Assembly: GCA_963841945.1 (NCBI GenBank)
Contig: CAWJFC010000001.1
Coordinates: forward strand, 186,001 to 250,000
DNA length: 64,000 nt
Source of the DNA: Acidiflorens sp963841945
GTDB taxonomy: Bacteria > Acidobacteriota > Terriglobia > Terriglobales > Acidobacteriaceae
Reading direction: 5' to 3'
This document shows, piece by piece, positions 32,521-41,873 of the stretch. The translations under genes were made by a program, and so were the position numbers. The notes beneath the pieces are model-generated. The model did not search any database. It saw only the letters and a program-made list of their open reading frames with translations, and was not told the DNA's origin. The first letter of the stretch is position 1. Each line of letters opens with the position of its first letter.

Positions 32521-35430
32521 ATGGATGAGCGGGACTACAAGGGCCACGATTCCGACAGGCCTACGTCGCACAACACCGGTCTGCCCAAGGATAAAGACTG
32601 GACTGCGACGGCCGCACAAACGCCTCCGCCCCCCTCAAAATGGCCGAAGTTCGACCCACCGTTGCCGGGAGGACCGGTCTCCGATTCCGATAGTCCGACT
32701 TTGGCGCATGGGTCGCCGCTGCCAGGCGCTACGCAAGCGCTGCCGTACGCGCGAAAAGGGCCATCTTCGCCGCCACCGAGCCCAAGTATTTCGGGGCTCT
32801 CCGCTTTCCAGTCGCTCCAACCGGGCTCGTTGTTCGCGGGTCGCTACGAAATTCTGGGCGTGCTTGGACAAGGCGGGATGGGCGCGGTGTATAAAGCGCG
32901 CGACCGCGAACTGGACCGGCTGATTGCGCTGAAGGTGATCCGGCCGGAACTGGCGACAGATCCCGCGATTCTGCAACGCTTCAAGCAAGAACTGATTCTC
33001 GCCCGCAACATCACGCACAAGAATGTGGTCCGCATTTTCGATTTGGGTGAAGCGGAGGGGATCCGCTTTATCAGCATGGAGTACGTGGACGGCGACGACC
33101 TGCGAACTCTGCTGCGGCACCAGGGGAAGTTCACACCCAAGGAAACGATCGCCGTAATCGAGCAGGTATGCCGGGCGCTGGATGCGGCACATGCCGAGGG
33201 CGTGATCCACCGCGACCTTAAGCCACAGAACATCATGCGCGACAAGAACGGGCGCATCGTGGTGATGGACTTTGGGCTGGCGCGGTCGCTTGGCGAATCG
33301 GGGATGACGCAGACGGGCGCAATTGTCGGGACGATTGAATACATGTCGCCCGAACAGGCGCTGGGATCGCAACTGGATCAGCGGTCAGACATTTTCAGCG
33401 TGGGGCTGATTTTTTATGAATTGCTGACGGGCAAGGCTCCGTATGAAGCGGATACGGCGATTGCGAGCCTGATGAAGAGGACGCGCGAGGAGGCGCGGTC
33501 GGCGACGGATGTGGACGCGTCGGTGCCGAGATCATTGAGCGCGATCGTGGGCCGCTGCCTGGAGCGCGAGCCGGCGAACCGGTATCACTCCGTGGTGGAG
33601 TTGCTGCAACAACTGACGACGTGGGAGGCGAATCCGACGATCACGCCGGAGGCGCTTTCGAAGATGATCGCGCACCCGATTATCCGGCCGGCGCGGGTGC
33701 TGCTGGATCTGCCGGGAAAACGGTGGATGTGGATTGCAGGCACGGTGCTGATAATTGCGCTGGCGATTTTCGCCGGGCGTGAACTGGTGAACCGGGGCGC
33801 GGGGGCGATCAGCGTAGAGGGGATTCCATCGCTCAAGCAAGGGAAATATGTGGCGATTCTGCCGATGAAGCTGGTGGGAGACCAGAAAGCGCTGGGGTAT
33901 GTGGCCGATGGCATTCAGGAGGCGCTGGCGGCGAAGCTGTTTCAGTTGAAGGAAGTTCACGTGGCATCGGCGGACGTGGTCGACCGTGAGGCGGCGAAAG
34001 ACGAGCCGCTGGCGAAACTGGCTCATGCGGTAGGCGTCAATCTGGTGCTGCAAGGAATGGTGCAGGGTAACAGCGACCGGTTCCGCGTGACGTTGAGCCT
34101 GGACGATCCGGCGACCGGGCAGCGGAAGTGGAGCCAGGATTTTGAGGGCACGCCGGGCGATGTGCTCACGCTGGAAGATCAGATTTATGGCGCGGCGAGC
34201 GCGGCGCTGGCGTTGAAGCCGACGGATGAAGAACAGGCGCGGGTGGGCTCGCACCCGACGGAGAACGTGAAGGCATACGATCTCTACCTGCAAGGGCGGA
34301 ACACGCTGCGGAACGGGCACAACCAGGATGCATTCAAGCAGGCAGTAGGTCTGTTCGAGCAGGCGATCGACAAGGACCCGAATTTTGCGCTGGCGTACAC
34401 GGGGCTGGCGGATTCCAGCGTGCGCATGTGGGGCGAGACGAAAGAGAGCATCTGGGCGCAGAAAGCGGCGCTGGCGGCACAACAGGCGGAGCGGCTCTCA
34501 AGCAATCTGCCGGAAGTGCACATGTCACTGGGGATGGTTTATTCGAACACGGGAAAGAACGCGCAAGCGATCGCGGAGCTGAAAAAAGCGTTAGAACTGG
34601 CGCCGAACTCAGATGAGGCGTATCGCGATCTGGGCGACGCTTATAGCCGAAGCGGGCAGAGTGCGGAGGCGATTGCAGCATACCAGAAAGCGATCTCCGC
34701 AAACGCTTATAACTGGATGAACCATATCTCGCTCGGCAAGGCGTACCTGGATCTCGGCGATTCGGCGAAGGCATTGCCGGAATTTCAGAGGGTGACGGAG
34801 ATCGCGCCTGACAATCCTGTTGGCTACATGGACATCGGCGGACTTTATCTGCGGGATGGCAAGTATAGTGAATCGATCCCGCAATTTCAGAAGGCGCTGG
34901 CAATTGCGCCCGACTCCGCGACGTATTCGAATCTTGGGACCGCATACTTCTACCTGAAGAACTATGACCAGGCGACCAAGATGTACGAAAAAGCGGTGGA
35001 GATGACACCGAACGACGAGGAATTGCTGGGTAATCTGGGAGATGCCTATCGCTGGTCGGGGCATTCGGAGCAGGCGGCGACGGCTTACGGGAAGGCGATT
35101 TCGCTGGCGTTCCAGGAGTTGCAGGTGAACCCGCAATCGGCATCGAACATGAGCGACCTTGGGTTGCTATATGCCAAGAAGGGCGACGCGGCGAACGCGG
35201 TGCAGTATACGAACCAGGCCCGGGCGATCAAGCCGGACGATGTGCAGTTTATGTATTCAGAAGCGCAGGTGAAGACGCTGATCGGGAAACCGGATGAGGC
35301 GCTGAAGTCGCTGAAGCTGGCGCTGGATAAGGGGTATTCGGCGCAGGAGGCGTGGAACGATCCGGAGTTGCAGAAGCTGCAGGCGCTGCCCCAGTTCTCA
35401 CAACTGGTGAATCAGTATTCGAAGAAGTAG
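32521..35430 (+). CDS. Membrane Ser/Thr protein kinase with TolB-like and TPR domains, copy 2
   Basis: 969 residues from ATG 32521 (a GTG 45 bases upstream is possible). An N-terminal ~100-residue Pro/Ser/Thr-rich tail precedes the kinase: GQGGMGAVY, Lys138 in ALKV, HRDLKPQN with Asp232, DFGLA 250-254, MSPEQ. One membrane helix (WMWIAGTVLIIALAIFAG) follows the kinase, then a TolB-like domain (YVAILPMKLVGDQKALGYVA), and about ten TPR units. Same layout as the kinase at 25673 but clearly diverged, so an old duplication. Ends 110 bases before a strong terminator. Probably senses envelope or cytoplasmic partners through the TPRs. Confidence 0.9.
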   Translation: MDERDYKGHDSDRPTSHNTGLPKDKDWTATAAQTPPPPSKWPKFDPPLPGGPVSDSDSPTLAHGSPLPGATQALPYARKGPSSPPPSPSISGLSAFQSLQPGSLFAGRYEILGVLGQGGMGAVYKARDRELDRLIALKVIRPELATDPAILQRFKQELILARNITHKNVVRIFDLGEAEGIRFISMEYVDGDDLRTLLRHQGKFTPKETIAVIEQVCRALDAAHAEGVIHRDLKPQNIMRDKNGRIVVMDFGLARSLGESGMTQTGAIVGTIEYMSPEQALGSQLDQRSDIFSVGLIFYELLTGKAPYEADTAIASLMKRTREEARSATDVDASVPRSLSAIVGRCLEREPANRYHSVVELLQQLTTWEANPTITPEALSKMIAHPIIRPARVLLDLPGKRWMWIAGTVLIIALAIFAGRELVNRGAGAISVEGIPSLKQGKYVAILPMKLVGDQKALGYVADGIQEALAAKLFQLKEVHVASADVVDREAAKDEPLAKLAHAVGVNLVLQGMVQGNSDRFRVTLSLDDPATGQRKWSQDFEGTPGDVLTLEDQIYGAASAALALKPTDEEQARVGSHPTENVKAYDLYLQGRNTLRNGHNQDAFKQAVGLFEQAIDKDPNFALAYTGLADSSVRMWGETKESIWAQKAALAAQQAERLSSNLPEVHMSLGMVYSNTGKNAQAIAELKKALELAPNSDEAYRDLGDAYSRSGQSAEAIAAYQKAISANAYNWMNHISLGKAYLDLGDSAKALPEFQRVTEIAPDNPVGYMDIGGLYLRDGKYSESIPQFQKALAIAPDSATYSNLGTAYFYLKNYDQATKMYEKAVEMTPNDEELLGNLGDAYRWSGHSEQAATAYGKAISLAFQELQVNPQSASNMSDLGLLYAKKGDAANAVQYTNQARAIKPDDVQFMYSEAQVKTLIGKPDEALKSLKLALDKGYSAQEAWNDPELQKLQALPQFSQLVNQYSKK

Positions 35431-35540
35431 CCCCCTAGACGTTTTGGCGCCGCTAGATTGCGTCAGACTCCGCAGAAAAAGTTTCCGCCTGTCACGGTTC
35501 CCCAAGCGGCTGGAAGCGGGTGTCTGTAAGGCGAAATTTA

Positions 35541-35567
35541 GGGCACGAGTGCAACTCGTGCCCTTTT
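35541..35567 (+). terminator. Intrinsic terminator of the second kinase gene
   Basis: GGGCACGAGT-GCA-ACTCGTGCCC followed by TTTT: a perfect 10-bp stem. In this position it can also serve the convergent PEP-CTERM gene, but the U-tract is on the plus side. Confidence 0.88.
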
Positions 35568-35607
35568 CCGTTCTTGCCAATTCCCGGACGTTCACATCGA
35601 GAGTGCG

Positions 35608-36186
35608 CTAGGCGTTAAAGCGGTTCTTCCATATTTTGCGGCGGGAGAAGATCGCTGCGATGCCGGTCGCCATCAAGCCTAGAGTCGCGGGTTCAGGAAT
35701 GGTTCCCGCAGCTCCCCGTCCCGTGACCTGAATGCCACCGGGCCAGCAGCTACCCTTAACGCAAGAGAAGTCGATCTGGAAGTTGCCGCCTGCCGAGATG
35801 CCGTGGTTGCGCCAGTTGGCGCCGTTGCTGCCGGTGGATAACAGAATCTCAACGGAGCCATTCTTGAGGGTGGTGACGGTGCAGCTGGCAAACATCGAGG
35901 AATGGCAGCTGACGTCAGCGGCGGGAACGCCGGTTTCGATCAGCTTAAGCGAGTTCCAGGCCTTTCCGCTATCGTTCGTGAAGAACAGATCGCCGGAGCC
36001 GCTGGCGGGAATGGTGAAGCTGAAGTTGAAGCCGACCTCGACGCATTGCGGACACTTGCCCTGAGCAACATCGCTGCCGCCGGCGCCTTTGATGATCACC
36101 TTGGGGTCCTGGATTCCATCGGCAAAAGCGAGAGTGCATGCCACCATAACCATCAGAACGAACGCACAGATCCTGGAAATCTTCAT
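35608..36186 (-). CDS. PEP-CTERM sorting-domain protein
   Basis: 192 residues: signal peptide (residues 1-22, ending LAFA), a beta-rich secreted domain with three Cys pairs (GKCPQCVEV, CHSSMFASC, FSCVKGSC) and a C-terminal PEP-CTERM signal, IPEPATLGLMATGIAAIF followed by basic SRRK. PEP-CTERM proteins are processed by an exosortase and usually go with exopolysaccharide systems; no exosortase gene is in the window, although GT2 and CapK-like genes are at 2.4-6.2 kb. ATG at 36186. Surface or matrix role inferred. Confidence 0.88.
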   Translation of the reverse strand: MKISRICAFVLMVMVACTLAFADGIQDPKVIIKGAGGSDVAQGKCPQCVEVGFNFSFTIPASGSGDLFFTNDSGKAWNSLKLIETGVPAADVSCHSSMFASCTVTTLKNGSVEILLSTGSNGANWRNHGISAGGNFQIDFSCVKGSCWPGGIQVTGRGAAGTIPEPATLGLMATGIAAIFSRRKIWKNRFNA

Positions 36187-36526
36187 TCAATTATCTCCCC
36201 ATCGAAAAGCCTCGCTGGGCACGCTTTCCCCATGCTTCGGGCAGTCGCCAGAGATTAGCCCGTTCACTAAGGCTGGTCAAGCGGAAAGGGGTGGGTTTCG
36301 CAAAAGAATTAGTGCAGACGTGCAAAGAATTGCGTAGGGCGAGGAATGCTGTGCAGGATTATGCACAACATGTGTTTTTCCGATGCGCGATGACATGGAA
36401 GGGGCACGATCTCTGTGGGGAAAAAAGCCGGAGCCTTTTGGGCTCCGGCTGTCCAGTTGGTTGTGTGCCCGGAAAAAACTCTGTTAGTTAAATCTATCGC
36501 ACGGAGAGGAGCACCCGTGCCTCCAG
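36187..36526. other. Intergenic region between divergent-to-tandem minus genes
   Basis: Nothing coding. Includes the small inverted repeat TGTGCA-GGATTA-TGCACA at 36350-36367 (possible operator for the PEP-CTERM gene, about 165 bases upstream of its ATG) and the terminator at 36421. Confidence 0.45.
36421..36450 (-). terminator. Intrinsic terminator of the zinc-ribbon XRE gene
   Basis: On the minus strand AGCCGGAGCC-CAAAA-GGCTCCGGCT then TTTTT: perfect 10-bp stem, 77 bases after the stop. Confidence 0.88.
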
Positions 36527-37072
36527 TTATGCGGTGCGCCGTGGGCGCACGGTCAGGTCGCGCACCTGGGCGAGAATGCTGGACATCTGCATTCCGTTCA
36601 GCTGCGAGACGAATGGGAATACTTCGGAGACGAACGAATCTTCCATAAGTTCGCGCATCTCTTCCTGCCGACTGCGTTCGCCGCCGGAGAGCAGGCTGGG
36701 CACGCTGACTTCGAGAGCGCGCGCCAGACGTTCGAGGGAGGAGAGAGTCGGAGTTGCTTTTTCGTTCTCGATCTTCGAGACGTAAGTGCGAGGCACGGAC
36801 ATGCGCAGAGCAAGCTGACGCTGGCTCATACCATTGCGCAAGCGCAAGGCACGAATGGACTGAGCCAAGTGCAGATGTCCGCGACCGTGGGAGTTAATGT
36901 TGATCGGCGGAGCCTGGGGCTCCGGCGACAGGGCAGCGAGCTCGGCCTCGTCCTCGTCCAATGACAAGTGACAACGGCGGCAGAGGCTATTGGTTGTGCG
37001 GAATTGCACCAGAAGACAGCGATCGCAACGAACAACCTCCCGTGAATCGACGGGAGCGAGTGTTGTAGCCAT
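36527..37072 (-). CDS. XRE-family regulator with N-terminal zinc ribbon
   Basis: 181 residues. Residues 14-35 hold two CxxC pairs (RCDRC ... LCRRC) forming a zinc-ribbon-like knuckle; an acidic/Pro linker follows, then an HTH_3 domain (about 85-140) with IRALRLRNGMSQRQLALRMS and RTYVSKIENEKATPTLSSLE, and a C-terminal region of about 45 residues. The start at ATG 37072 is chosen because the extra 63 in-frame upstream codons are atypical. DNA-binding transcription factor; target unknown. Divergent from the HD gene at 37240 with a 167-base shared upstream region, so it may regulate that gene. Confidence 0.82.
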   Translation of the reverse strand: MATTLAPVDSREVVRCDRCLLVQFRTTNSLCRRCHLSLDEDEAELAALSPEPQAPPININSHGRGHLHLAQSIRALRLRNGMSQRQLALRMSVPRTYVSKIENEKATPTLSSLERLARALEVSVPSLLSGGERSRQEEMRELMEDSFVSEVFPFVSQLNGMQMSSILAQVRDLTVRPRRTA

Positions 37073-37239
37073 TGGGGTTTTGGGAGTGCCAGAGCGGGGG
37101 CTACTCTCAAAGCCAAACTGACAGCTAATCTGCGGGAGTGGGCCTGTGGAAGTCAAGGGAAAACAGGAGAGAAAGAAGGTATTTGTCCGGTAAAATCCGG
37201 AGGAGATGGCGAAAAGTGGGATAAATCGGGGACAAAACG

Positions 37240-37818
37240 ATGAATGAACGCGAGCAGGCATGGGGGTTACTAACTGAGTTCACCCAGTCGGAAGGTTTGC
37301 GCAAGCACGCACTTTCGGTGGAGGCATGCATGCGCGCATACGCCCGCAAGACCGGAGCGGACGAGGAATTGTGGGGCATGGTGGGATTGATTCATGACTT
37401 CGACTATGAGAAATATCCGAGCGCGGAAGATCATCCTTATCGAGGAAACGAGATCTTGAAGGAGCGAGGATATTCAGAAGAGGTGCGGCGGGCGATTATG
37501 TCGCACGCGGAATACACGGGTGTGGCGCGAGTGACGCCGATGGAGAAGACATTGTTTGCGTGCGACGAACTGGCAGGCTTCATCACGGCGTGTGCGCTGG
37601 TGAAACCGGGAAAGTCGCTGGCGGAGGTGGAGGCGAAGTCGGTGAGGAAGAAGATGAAGGACAAAGCCTTCGCGAGGAGCGTGAACCGCGACGACATTAC
37701 GGTTGGAGCGGCGGAACTAGGAGTAGAACTGGAGGAGCATATTGGGTTTTGCATCGCCGCGATGAAAGGGATTGCGGCGGAGCTGGGGCTGGACGGAACC
37801 ACGGCCAGGACAGCTTGA
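37240..37818 (+). CDS. HD/HDIG-domain phosphohydrolase
   Basis: 192-residue cytosolic HD-superfamily metal-dependent phosphohydrolase: LRKHALSVEACMRAYARKTG supplies the first His, LIHDFDYEKYPS the HD pair, and IMSHAEYTG a further ligand. Similar short proteins act on nucleotides or RNA, substrate unknown. ATG start at 37240. Divergent from the zinc-ribbon XRE gene. Confidence 0.85.
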   Translation: MNEREQAWGLLTEFTQSEGLRKHALSVEACMRAYARKTGADEELWGMVGLIHDFDYEKYPSAEDHPYRGNEILKERGYSEEVRRAIMSHAEYTGVARVTPMEKTLFACDELAGFITACALVKPGKSLAEVEAKSVRKKMKDKAFARSVNRDDITVGAAELGVELEEHIGFCIAAMKGIAAELGLDGTTARTA

Positions 37819-37888
37819 GCGGGCTGGAAGTTGAGATCGCTGCGGGATCGCGCGCTCGGTCGTCTATGCTCCATTTCGCGCAAGCGCC

Positions 37889-37923
37889 AACCACGAAGGA
37901 CACGAAGGTGCACGAAGGAAAAT
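37889..37923 (+). repeat. Dispersed repeat type B
   Basis: AACCACGAAGGACACGAAGG then TGCACGAAGGAAAAT, the best-preserved plus-strand copy. Confidence 0.75.
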
Positions 37924-37960
37924 CTTAACTTCGCGATGCTTGCTAGTGGCCCGCTATAGC

Positions 37961-37992
37961 AAAAACCTCCATCTTGACGATGGAGGTTTTTG
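37961..37992. terminator. Bidirectional intrinsic terminator
   Basis: AAAACCTCCATC-TTGAC-GATGGAGGTTTTT: 12-bp stem including the A/T ends, between the convergent HD and beta-propeller genes. T-runs exist in both directions. Confidence 0.9.
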
Positions 37993-38022
37993 TTGTTGGC
38001 GACGCTGTTTTCGTGATGCTGT

Positions 38023-39675
38023 TTAGTGGGCGGCGTGGGTCTGCTGCTTTTTTGTTTGTGGCTTGGTCTTTGAATTTCCGCCGAGCAATCCGAAAATATC
38101 GAGGTTCTTGTTGCTGGCGACGAAGACCTGGCCATTGGCAATGACGGGCACGAGGTTGGAGTTTCCGCCGGTGTTCGGCCAGTAGCCGGCCTTGACGCGG
38201 AACGTTTTCTTCATCGTTGTCTTGCCAGAGGCGGGGTTAAAGGCATAGAGGAAGAGTGGATACTTGCCCGCGCTTTGCGGCCGAGAGACCGCCCAGATCA
38301 CCGCGTTGCTGGCGCCGTTGGAGGAGATGGCGGTGAAAAAACCGGGGTCCTGCAAGCCGGGTATGTAGGCCGAAGTTTTGAGCTGGGTGAGGGCCGGTTT
38401 CGGCGAAGTCTGTAGCTGCCAGAGGCGGACCAAGTTGCCGCCGCTCGAGACCACGTGCGAGCCGGTCGCGTCCTGGTAGTAGGACTGGCCGCACCAGCAG
38501 CCGCCGATGTTGTAGGTTCCGAGAACATTGTTCTGGTTGGGGGAGTAGCCTCCGAGATTGTCCTCATTCATGAAATACATGTTGCCGTCCTTGCCCGCGG
38601 CGACGGCCATGTGGGGAATGGACCCGGGTTGATCGGGAAGGATGAGAGCTCCGCCGGAGCCGAAGTCGACATCGCCATCGTCGAGAGATGCCTGATCGTC
38701 GGGCGTGAAGAGATCGAGCACGGTGGTGAGCGTGGGTGAGATTTTAATCACACTCTCCTGAATGTTGGTGACGCCGTCGTAGCTGTTGGCGTCGGAGTTG
38801 CCGGTCACGAAGAGGATGTTGCCGGAATCGTCAGCGGCGAGGCCGTAGCCGGACATCCAGATTGAGGAGAGAAAGAAGCTGTTGCTGTCGGTGGCTTGAA
38901 TATCGAGAAGCTGGTTGGAGGGAAAGGGAGTGAGCGTGCCGGCGGTCCAACCGAGGAGCCACCCACGCGAGAGATTGGCAGAGAGGTCGCAGAAGCTGCC
39001 AAAGCCCGCATAAACACTGCCGTTGGCGAGCAACAGGCCGGGACGCTGGCGCTGATATTTTCCGTTGAAGGTGAAGGTCGATCCGTTGGTGAGGGTATGG
39101 GAGGCGGTGACGACCTGGGGAGTGACGCTGTCAGTGAGGCTACCGAGATCGAGAGCGTGAAGCGTATAGGTCGGGCCACTCTGAGCCTGGGTGTAGATCA
39201 TTACGTACAGAAGGCCGCTGGAGGGATCGATGACGGGCGTGGAGTTGATGCCGACGTTGGGACCGTTGTTGCCGCAGCCCAAGGGATAGCGTACAGGCGT
39301 GCCGAAATTCGGGTTCAAGAGAACGGCGCCGGAGTGCACATCGATGGCATAAACGGTATTGCCTTCAGTGGCGACGTAAGCGACGTCATGGGTCGTTCCC
39401 TGATATTGGCCGGCGGTGATCATGACGCCGGGGACGACGAGAGGCTGGGCATCGACCTGGTCGTCGAGCGCGACGGAGTGCTGGAGACCGAAGCTCGACT
39501 TGATCACGTTGGCGGGAGTCAGGGTGGTCTCGTTAGGATTCCATCCGGTGCGGTAGTTATCGAAGTGATAGGTGGTGACGGCAGTTTGGGCGGCGGCGAA
39601 AGCGGTGGCAAGGAGCACGACGGTGGCAGCGAGAACGAACTTGCTGGTGGGGAAATTGCGGGCGAATCGGCACAT
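38023..39675 (-). CDS. Secreted PQQ-type beta-propeller-like protein
   Basis: 550 residues with a signal peptide (FVLAATVVLLATAFAAAQ). Propeller-like repeats recur: VAYVATEGNTVYAIDVHSG, LLYVMIYTQAQ, ILFVTGNSDAN, MYFMNEDNLGG, and the final VPVIANGQVFVASNKNLDIF, resembling quinoprotein dehydrogenase-like propellers but without obvious PQQ ligands. Ends with a Lys/Gln/Thr-rich tail. Common as a secreted family in Acidobacteriota; role unknown. ATG at 39675 has GAGGA upstream. Confidence 0.75.
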   Translation of the reverse strand: MCRFARNFPTSKFVLAATVVLLATAFAAAQTAVTTYHFDNYRTGWNPNETTLTPANVIKSSFGLQHSVALDDQVDAQPLVVPGVMITAGQYQGTTHDVAYVATEGNTVYAIDVHSGAVLLNPNFGTPVRYPLGCGNNGPNVGINSTPVIDPSSGLLYVMIYTQAQSGPTYTLHALDLGSLTDSVTPQVVTASHTLTNGSTFTFNGKYQRQRPGLLLANGSVYAGFGSFCDLSANLSRGWLLGWTAGTLTPFPSNQLLDIQATDSNSFFLSSIWMSGYGLAADDSGNILFVTGNSDANSYDGVTNIQESVIKISPTLTTVLDLFTPDDQASLDDGDVDFGSGGALILPDQPGSIPHMAVAAGKDGNMYFMNEDNLGGYSPNQNNVLGTYNIGGCWCGQSYYQDATGSHVVSSGGNLVRLWQLQTSPKPALTQLKTSAYIPGLQDPGFFTAISSNGASNAVIWAVSRPQSAGKYPLFLYAFNPASGKTTMKKTFRVKAGYWPNTGGNSNLVPVIANGQVFVASNKNLDIFGLLGGNSKTKPQTKKQQTHAAH

Positions 39676-39969
39676 TTTAGGGTCCTCTTTTTTGTTGAAA
39701 CAGATTCGACAGTTCTTCGCTGCGGAATCTGCATTCCGTGCGAGCCATTCAAAACCATTGAGGAACAGCGGCTGAACCTAGCAATGCTCCAAGCCTCATG
39801 GGGAGGAGGCAGGAAAGCCGGTTGAGTTTAAAGCATTGGAAGAGCCGCTGTAAATAGTGCAATTCGTTTCGCACACTTACCGGAAAATTGCACGCCGCGG
39901 TAGGGAGGGCGGCGGAAGTAGCGGCGAGTCTTTCGTCTACCTCGATGTCTTGGTCTCGCTCATAGGCCG

Positions 39970-41511
39970 CTAGTAGAGAACGGCGGCGAGGCGTCCTTCG
40001 GCGATGAGGGCGGCAATGCGGGCGAAGTCGTGATACATGGCGCGATCTTTTCGCATGCTTTCGCACACGGAACGAATGGCGGCGTGGGCGCGCTGCAAGG
40101 GTTTTGAGGGCTTGAGCGGCGCGAGAAAATCGATGGCCTGGGCGGCGGCCATGGCTTCAATGGCGAGAGTGTTGCGCGTGTTCTCGACGACTCGTTTCAG
40201 CTTGTTGGCGGCGGTCATGCCCATGGAGACGTAATCTTCTTTGTTGCCCGAGGTGGTGATGGAATCGACCGAGGCGGGATGGGCGAAGACTTTGTTTTCA
40301 CTGACGAGAGCGGCGGCGGTGACCTGGGGCATCATGAATCCGGAGTTAAGACCGGCGCCGGGCGCGAGAAAAGGCGGCAAACCCTCGCTGAGCGCGGGAT
40401 TCACGAGGCGCTCGAGGCGGCGCTCGCTGATGCCGGCGAGAGCACTGAGAGCGATGGCGAGAAAGTCGAGGGCGAAGGCGATGGGCTCGCCGTGAAAATT
40501 TCCGCCGGAAAGCACGTCGCCTTCGCCTTCGGCATCCGCAGCTTTTGGATTCTTGACGAAGACGAGCGGATTATCGACGGCGGAGTTGACCTCGCGTTCG
40601 AAGACGGCGCGGCAATGGGAGAGCGTGTCGCGCACTGCGCCGTGGACTTGCGGAATGCAGCGCAGGGAATACGCATCCTGCACGCGGCCACAGTCGCGAT
40701 GGGATTCCCGGATTTCGCTGGCTTCAAGCATGCGCCGGAGATTAGCGGCCGTTTTAATCTGGCCGGGATGGGGACGCGCTTGCTGGATTCGCTCGTCGTA
40801 AGCGACATTGGTCCCCTTGAGCGCGTCGCACGACATGGCGCCGATGACGTCGGCGGAATCGACCAGTGTTTCGGCGGCGAGTTGCATCAGCGTACCAACG
40901 GCGAGCATGGCCTGGGTGCCGTTGATGAGCGAAACGGCTTCCTTGGCTTCAAGGATGACGGGCTTGATTTGCGCCTGCTTGAGAGCGCCGGCACTTGGGA
41001 TGCGAGCGCCTTTCTCGTCAAAACACTCGCCCTCGCCAATGAGCGCAAGCGCAAGATGCGCGAGCGGTGCGAGATCGCCACTGGCGCCGACGCTCCCCTG
41101 GGAAGGCACGACGGGAGTGACACGGCGGTTGAGCATCTCGCAGAGGGTATCGATGGTGGAGGCACGCACGCCGGAGTTGCCCTTGGAAAGTGAGTTGGCG
41201 CGCAGGAGCATCATGGCGCGGGTTTCGCCGATGGCCAGCGGCTCGCCGACGCCGACGGCGTGGGAGCGAATGAGATTGATCTGCAATTCGCGGATTTGGT
41301 CCCCGGCGATGCGGACGTCACTGAGCTTACCGACACCGGTGGTGATGGCGTAGGAGACCTTGTTGTTGGCGACGAGCGCATCGACGACGGCGCGAGCGCG
41401 ATCGACGGACTGGCGAGCTTCGGCGAGCAGGAGGACAGGACGATTTTCGACGGCGACTTCGCGGACGGCTTCGAGAGTGAGATCGTTTCCGTTGATGTGT
41501 AGAGCCTGCAC
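39970..41511 (-). CDS. hutH: Histidine ammonia-lyase
   Basis: Deaminates histidine to urocanate. 513 residues with the autocatalytic MIO triad in GASGDLAPLAHLALALIG (Ala143-Ser144-Gly145), YAITTGVGKLSD near the active site, and YSLRCIPQVHGAVRDTL plus GNFHGEPIAFALDF. Starts at GTG 41511. Sits 29 bases after the YciI-like gene at the tail of the acyl-CoA catabolic operon, with no other hut gene in the window. A phenylalanine/tyrosine ammonia-lyase activity cannot be wholly ruled out since these share the fold, but length and motifs fit HutH. Confidence 0.92.
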   Translation of the reverse strand: MQALHINGNDLTLEAVREVAVENRPVLLLAEARQSVDRARAVVDALVANNKVSYAITTGVGKLSDVRIAGDQIRELQINLIRSHAVGVGEPLAIGETRAMMLLRANSLSKGNSGVRASTIDTLCEMLNRRVTPVVPSQGSVGASGDLAPLAHLALALIGEGECFDEKGARIPSAGALKQAQIKPVILEAKEAVSLINGTQAMLAVGTLMQLAAETLVDSADVIGAMSCDALKGTNVAYDERIQQARPHPGQIKTAANLRRMLEASEIRESHRDCGRVQDAYSLRCIPQVHGAVRDTLSHCRAVFEREVNSAVDNPLVFVKNPKAADAEGEGDVLSGGNFHGEPIAFALDFLAIALSALAGISERRLERLVNPALSEGLPPFLAPGAGLNSGFMMPQVTAAALVSENKVFAHPASVDSITTSGNKEDYVSMGMTAANKLKRVVENTRNTLAIEAMAAAQAIDFLAPLKPSKPLQRAHAAIRSVCESMRKDRAMYHDFARIAALIAEGRLAAVLY

Positions 41512-41540
41512 TAGAATTCCTGAGTTGCTGATTTATTTTT

Positions 41541-41843
41541 TCATTTCCCTTGCAAGACAACTTTAAACGGGTACAACGTGGCCGACATCAATCCTTTCGT
41601 TACAGCCGGATCGCTATTCATGACCTGGCGCGCGGCGTCTTCGGAGTCGGCTCGAAAGATGGCGAGGCCCATGGCATTTTCGTCGGTGGTCAGCGTGCGT
41701 CCGACAAGAATAATGGCGCCCTGGGCGTTGAGATCCTGCAAGTATGCGAAGTGTTCGGCTACGACGGCCTGCTCGGCGGCGGTCGGGCCCGTGCGCAGCA
41801 TGTCTCCGCGCACCAGTTGTAGCTTGTAGAGAAATTCCTGCAT
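41541..41843 (-). CDS. YciI-family protein
   Basis: 100-residue dimeric alpha-beta barrel-like protein of the YCII family: MQEFLYKLQLVRGDML, EHFAYLQDLNAQGAIILVGR, and MGLAIFRADSEDAARQVMNSDP with the usual His and Asp positions. Biochemical role of most members is unknown; they often accompany catabolic enzymes. ATG 41843 preferred over 41864. Thirty bases after the thioesterase stop and 29 before hutH, so operonic. Confidence 0.82.
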   Translation of the reverse strand: MQEFLYKLQLVRGDMLRTGPTAAEQAVVAEHFAYLQDLNAQGAIILVGRTLTTDENAMGLAIFRADSEDAARQVMNSDPAVTKGLMSATLYPFKVVLQGK

Positions 41844-41873
41844 TGAAGCGCAATTCGTTACCAATCTTCGCTG

